64,000 bases of DNA from Dromaius novaehollandiae (taxonomy: Eukaryota; Chordata; Aves; Casuariiformes; Dromaiidae): assembly GCF_036370855.1 (NCBI RefSeq), contig NC_088105.1, forward strand, positions 13,211,619 through 13,275,618. The letters are read 5' to 3'. The translations under genes and the position numbers were made by a program. The stretch's first letter is position 1; the number at the start of each line of letters is the position of its first letter. Below, piece by piece: positions 61,251-64,000 of the stretch. Under the pieces are notes generated by a model, which was not told the DNA's origin, made no database searches, and saw only the letters and a list, made by a program, of their open reading frames with translations.

Positions 61251-64000
61251 ATGCAGCCTGTGTTTGAAGTTGCCCATCTCACAGACTACAGGGGAACAAG
61301 GAAAGGTTTGGATGCAGCATGCATGCAGCGGAGGGGGAAATAGGCTGCTCAAATGTTTGGAACAGCTTCAGCACAAAGAGACTGTGGCTCTTCCACTTGG
61401 GAATGGGAGTACGTGCCAGGCTGCAACATCATGAGCGGCATGGGAAGGTTGGAGGAGCAATGAAGTCAGCAAGTGTGCATCACAGGGCTAAGGGAGGACA
61501 AGGGGGCAATTGCTCTGCTCTTAGATCTGAGCCATAAATGTGATCCTTTCCCTGGTGACAGCTCTGCCATCTGGTTAACAAGAGTGGAAGACGAAGGCTT
61601 CCCCAGTGCTGCTTTGGAGGTTGGCTGGGCAGTATGCCTGCCTTGCAGGGCTGTACAGGGAAAGGTGAAGGGAGGACCTCTAAACTGTCAAACAGTTGCA
61701 TTTCATGCAGAAAACCATAGGATGACTCCAATCTCATTCATTAACTTAGCATTTCAAACGTGTGCAACAAAGAGAGGTCCTTGACAAAGCAGAGAAGAAC
61801 TTGAAATAATGCAGAGAGCCAAAGAAAAGAACTAGGAAGGCAACCTGTAAAGCCTGCTGCAAGTCTGAGACCACAGGCAATGCCCCAAAGGTTCTGCCCA
61901 GCCACGGAGAAAAAAGAGCTTGAATGGAGATACCAAGACCTAGCAGCCGATGCCTGTCTGGACAAAAGCAGTCTGCATTAAATGCTAGCTTGAGATGGAA
62001 AAACTGCAGCTTCCCTCACTAGATCTTAACCTAGAAAGAAGTCCTTGAGTCAAGCAAAGCTTTTGGCAAACGGTTAGACCTCCGTGCAACATTCCTGTAT
62101 ACAGCCACACTTCCTCTTTGGATGAAGCTACTAACAGTACTGAGAGGAAGAAGCTGTTTTCATCTAGAGCACAGCCTGCAAGAAAGCAAATGGGCAGCAA
62201 GGACTGGATGGCTAAAATTCTGCATGAAACAGAGAAACCTCTGCTTTCCTTGCTGCCAAATTTCAGTGAGCAGATAGGAAAGGAGATAAACTAGGCAGGG
62301 ACAGCTCATCTAGCAGCAACAAGCAGGCTTGTAGACTACAGCGTGACCAATAGCTGTCACATCACTTTTCCCATTCGTGCTTTCCCGGCAAAAGATGTCA
62401 CTGTTCTTAGCCATCTCTAGCCAAGGCTCAGGAGCTTGGTCCAGCTTTCTCAGCCTTCCCAGTCCATGCACTGCTTCTCTAAGGCTTGGCTGAATGCACA
62501 AGCTCCTTAGGCAGGATTAGCCAGGGCATCTGCACCAGGGGCAGGGGTACCTGGTCTGTGGCGCGTAGAGAGCTCGTGTTCTCCCCTGAGCCCAGCAGTC
62601 GCTGCAGGGGTGATTGGCATGTGTTGCTCATGTCGGAGGAGGTTTCGATGTTCTTTTTAGTCACCAGCGCCTTTTGCCTCCGTGAGTCAGGGGTGAGTAA
62701 ATCTCCCCTGCAGTGTCTGGTTTCAGCTTGGACTCTGTAAAGAAAAATAGTTTGTAGGGAAGTGAATGACTCTTGGTGTCCTGTTGCACAAGAGGGTAGG
62801 GTTTAAGATGCTGTTTTGTACAGAGATCCCCTGGCTGAAGTTACGTGCATTTTGGAACAAGTTATAATCAGAAGGATTTGATTATTGCTTTTTGGAAGTG
62901 CTCTCCATCCTAGAGCAGAGCTTTATGCAAAGGACTTGTTTCCACTTTCTCACCTTTCAGTGTACCATCAAGAGTGCTGCAGCAATAAAGGTTGTTTCTG
63001 GGCAACTTAAACTGCTCCAAGCAAAAGAGATTTTTTCAGATAGACCTGTGACTTGTGATATAGAAATCCTGAGGATGAATTGTCACTTGGAGGGCATAGT
63101 GCTGAGAAGGAGGATATGGTGCTGAACACCCATGGAGAAAACCTTTATTCCTTTAAATCTATGACTGATGATTCTCTTTGCAGTGTTATCATGTGGGTAA
63201 GCGGTCTGGCTGTGGGAAGGAGCAAGACTTCTGCTTTGGGCAGGACATGCATCATATGAGAGTCTTTTCCCGTTTCTCTTACGCAGCTGAAGGGCAGCAG
63301 ATGCTTTTACAAACAGTTGTCTCAGCTAGCTGAACTGAGATTGCCAAACAATTTTTTTAAATCCTGACTGAACTCATCAAACTGTGCAACTTTAGGTAGA
63401 AGTTCACAGCAGCTCTTCTTTGCTCATTAAACCACCCTCATGCCTGCAGCCTGTAAGAACGGCTCTGTAGTAAGTCTCAGGACTTTGACTGTTGCAATTT
63501 AACAGCAAAGTGCAATACTGCACATTTCCAAAGAGTAGCGTCCTGTCCTGGTACAAGATTTCTTCTTGCAACTCTTCAAGGAGGTGAGTTAGGAGAAATG
63601 AAGTCAGAAAATCTGAGAGCGCATCCCAGCGACATTCTGCTCACAGGGTTCAAGCCAGTAGGCACGATGCAGCCAACACACACTGGCCAACGCTTGCAGG
63701 GAATGGGGAGCAAAAGCGAAGGAAAGTCGGGTTATCTTTGAAGAAGAAGAAACCAATTCAGCTTGAGGTAGAGAGAGACTCCTGCTCCTGCAAGACTTGA
63801 TCTGGTCACTGAGCTTTTGCAGAGCTTCCCATGCTTGTTCCAGTAGCTGATTCTCACTCATTCAAGAGGCCTGTATAGAGCGAGGTACCTCCCACGTCAC
63901 TGGCTTGCTGGAGTCACTTGTTTCTGCCTCTGCTTTCCACTTTGTTGAACACAAGACAGGATGAGCCCTCACTAAAATTCATGAGTATAAGTTGCAAAAA
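61251..64000 (+). other. PRDX6: PRDX6 intron 2, right part to window end
   Basis: I looked for PRDX6 exon 3 (which should begin with a DINAYN-like segment after an AG acceptor) and did not find it, so intron 2 is at least 4.6 kb. Open frames here lack family resemblance. Confidence 0.5.

Noticed and set aside
59367-64000. PRDX6 exons 3-5
   Set aside because: No in-frame segment resembling the DINAYN... or later PRDX6 regions was found, so the gene is called partial.
1-64000. CRISPR arrays, bacterial operons, rRNA or tRNA genes, intact retroviruses
   Set aside because: No regularly spaced repeats, ribosome-binding-site-led gene clusters, cloverleaf-type sequences or LTR/gag-pol-env layout were seen.

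Overview
The window looks like nuclear DNA of a vertebrate, most likely a bird or another sauropsid. Genes are split by GT-AG introns, CpG-rich promoter blocks are present, and the recognisable repeats are worn CR1-type LINE fragments and MIR-like SINE remnants. No L1 or Alu-like element was recognised. Nothing bacterial or viral was seen (no operons, no CRISPR array, no intact mobile element).

Three protein-coding genes can be read directly from the sequence. (1) Positions 10107-3447, minus strand: TNFSF4 (OX40 ligand), complete in three exons with a type II membrane anchor and one C-terminal TNF-homology exon. (2) Positions 54433-37511, minus strand: TADA1 (SAGA adaptor subunit), complete in eight exons. 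All splice phases close, and the product is 335 residues, the same length I recall for human TADA1. (3) From 54660, plus strand: PRDX6 (1-Cys peroxiredoxin / acidic Ca-independent phospholipase A2). Only exons 1 and 2 (residues 1-83) are inside the window; the rest lies beyond 64000.

Layout: 1-3446 is the TNFSF4 3'UTR plus unassigned DNA. 3447-10107 is TNFSF4, with a CpG-rich block over its 43-nt middle exon. 10108-37230 is a long GC-variable stretch without a recognised gene. It carries a polypyrimidine microsatellite just upstream of TNFSF4, an orphan CpG-rich block at 11.7-12.3 kb, decayed LINE pieces, a G-quadruplex-type run, and three exon-like intervals at 30.1-33.4 kb on the minus strand that could not be assigned. 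37231-54433 is TADA1 with CR1 insertions in its introns. 54434-54659 is a 226-bp bidirectional, TATA-less, GC-rich promoter with a central TCACGTGA palindrome. 54660-64000 is the start of PRDX6, with a GC-rich minisatellite in intron 1 and a MIR and a CR1 fossil in its introns.

The genes do not form one pathway: a T-cell costimulatory ligand, a chromatin-modifying co-activator subunit and an antioxidant enzyme. The main structural point is that TADA1 and PRDX6 are divergently transcribed from one short CpG island, and that TADA1 sits between TNFSF4 and PRDX6. In human (established knowledge) TNFSF4 and PRDX6 lie near each other at 1q25.1, while TADA1 is several megabases away at 1q24.1. I found no convincing previously undescribed system. 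The strongest leads are the shared promoter and gene order, the unassigned exon-like intervals, and the CpG island over TNFSF4 exon 2.
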